Assembly: GCF_000020005.1 (NCBI RefSeq)
Contig: NC_010718.1
Location: 1,431,001 to 1,495,000, forward strand
Origin: Natranaerobius thermophilus JW/NM-WN-LF
Lineage (GTDB): Bacteria; Bacillota; Natranaerobiia; Natranaerobiales; Natranaerobiaceae
Reading direction: 5' to 3'
DNA length: 64,000 nt
Each line of letters opens with the position of its first letter. Position 1 is the first letter of the stretch. Below, in pieces: positions 63,640 through 64,000 of this stretch. A program made the position numbers and the translations under genes. Under the pieces are notes generated by a model. The model had not been told where the DNA came from and did not search any database. It saw only the letters and a list, made by a program, of their open reading frames with translations.

Positions 63640-64000
63640 ATGGGACTATACATTACTGTTTTTATCATCGGTGTTATTTTAATAATTTTTTCCACCACGT
63701 TGTTGAAATCAAATAGTACATCTTCTATTACAACTCCTACCGAAAGTCGATTAACACAAAACTCCAGTTCTAAATATCACAATAATGAAAAAACATCATT
63801 TTTAGCTAGTGAAATATTGCGAGAAATGGAAGACAGTAGTGAAGAGATGTTACAAAAGCTCAGCAGCAAAGAGATGCAGTTAGAAAGTTTGATAAGCACT
63901 GCAGATTACAAAATATCCCAATTAGATGAGCTGTTGCGCCAAGATGTTTCAAAGATTGAAAAAGCTAATGAGATGAAACCTAGTTTAACACAAAAGCAGA
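63640..64000 (+). CDS. SwrB/DUF6115-like membrane coiled-coil protein, 3' end missing
   Basis: The frame from ATG 63640 (AAGAGGTG at good spacing) is open to the window edge, giving 120 residues. It has one N-terminal membrane helix (about 3-22), a Ser/Thr-rich linker and a coiled coil from about 55 (LASEILREMEDSSEEMLQ). This layout and its place near sigD match the SwrB (YlxL) or DUF6115 group, which in Bacillus promotes flagellar basal-body completion. The C-terminal part, often a small helix-turn-helix-like domain, is beyond the window. Confidence 0.7.
   Translation, partial: MGLYITVFIIGVILIIFSTTLLKSNSTSSITTPTESRLTQNSSSKYHNNEKTSFLASEILREMEDSSEEMLQKLSSKEMQLESLISTADYKISQLDELLRQDVSKIEKANEMKPSLTQKQ

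Noticed and set aside
1-64000. tRNA, rRNA, CRISPR arrays, insertion sequences, prophage genes
   Set aside because: Nothing resembling these was seen on either strand; the group II intron is the only mobile element supported.

Overview
The window is AT-rich chromosomal DNA from a low-G+C, spore-forming, motile bacterium of the Clostridia. SpoVS, CodY, a FapR-type operator, a sigma-H-like promoter, FliY and a 26-gene-plus fla/che operon all point there. Gene order and several protein features suggest a Natranaerobius-like organism (halophilic, alkaliphilic, thermophilic anaerobe); that name is an inference from memory, not a database match.

Layout. (1) 1-3470: end of fabK, then fabD-fabG, a probable FapR operator, acpP and fabF (type II fatty-acid synthesis). 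(2) 3493-11037: rnc, spoVS (own sigma-H-like promoter and terminator), smc, ftsY, ylxM, ffh (RNA processing, sporulation, chromosome condensation, co-translational targeting). (3) 11092-13400: rpsP, khpA, rimM, trmD, rplS (ribosome and tRNA maturation). (4) 13452-16652: lepB, an RNase HII with an altered GRG motif, a YraN nuclease-like gene and the comM/yifB ATPase; rbgA, often found next to rnhB in Firmicutes, is absent here. (5) 16665-19772: an accessory pair, a FUSC/ArAE-type membrane protein (minus strand) and an asparagine-synthetase-like enzyme whose glutaminase half has lost its catalytic Cys. (6) 19897-28234: dprA, topA, trmFO, a Xer recombinase, hslV, hslU, codY. (7) 28285-30237: the codY terminator followed at once by a class C group II intron with its reverse transcriptase. 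(8) 30542-64000: one very long plus-strand motility/chemotaxis operon: flgBC, fliEFGHIJ, ylxF, fliK, flgD, a TIGR02530-type gene, flgE, flbD, motAB, fliL, fliM, fliY, cheY, fliOPQR, flhBAFG, a PilZ gene, cheBAWCD, sigD, a FapA/DUF342 gene and two small downstream genes, the last cut by the window end.

How it fits together. Nearly all genes are on the plus strand, tightly packed and often overlapping by 1 to 35 bases, so translational coupling is likely. The flagellar operon encodes rod, hook cap and hook, MS and C rings, the export gate, stators, placement factors (FlhF, FlhG), CheY-phosphate control (CheA, CheB, CheC, CheD, CheW, CheY, FliY) and the sigma factor for late genes. CheR and flagellin are not in the window.

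Best leads: the degenerate-glutaminase asparagine synthetase homologue next to a divergent exporter-like gene; a leader before flgE that can fold so as to bury or expose the flgE Shine-Dalgarno; a perfect 14-bp hairpin at the 3' end of flbD; the intron sitting exactly on the codY terminator; RNase HII with GFG in place of GRG; FlhB with NPVH in place of NPTH; and an apparent frame break at the start of dprA. No rRNA, tRNA, CRISPR array or insertion sequence was seen.
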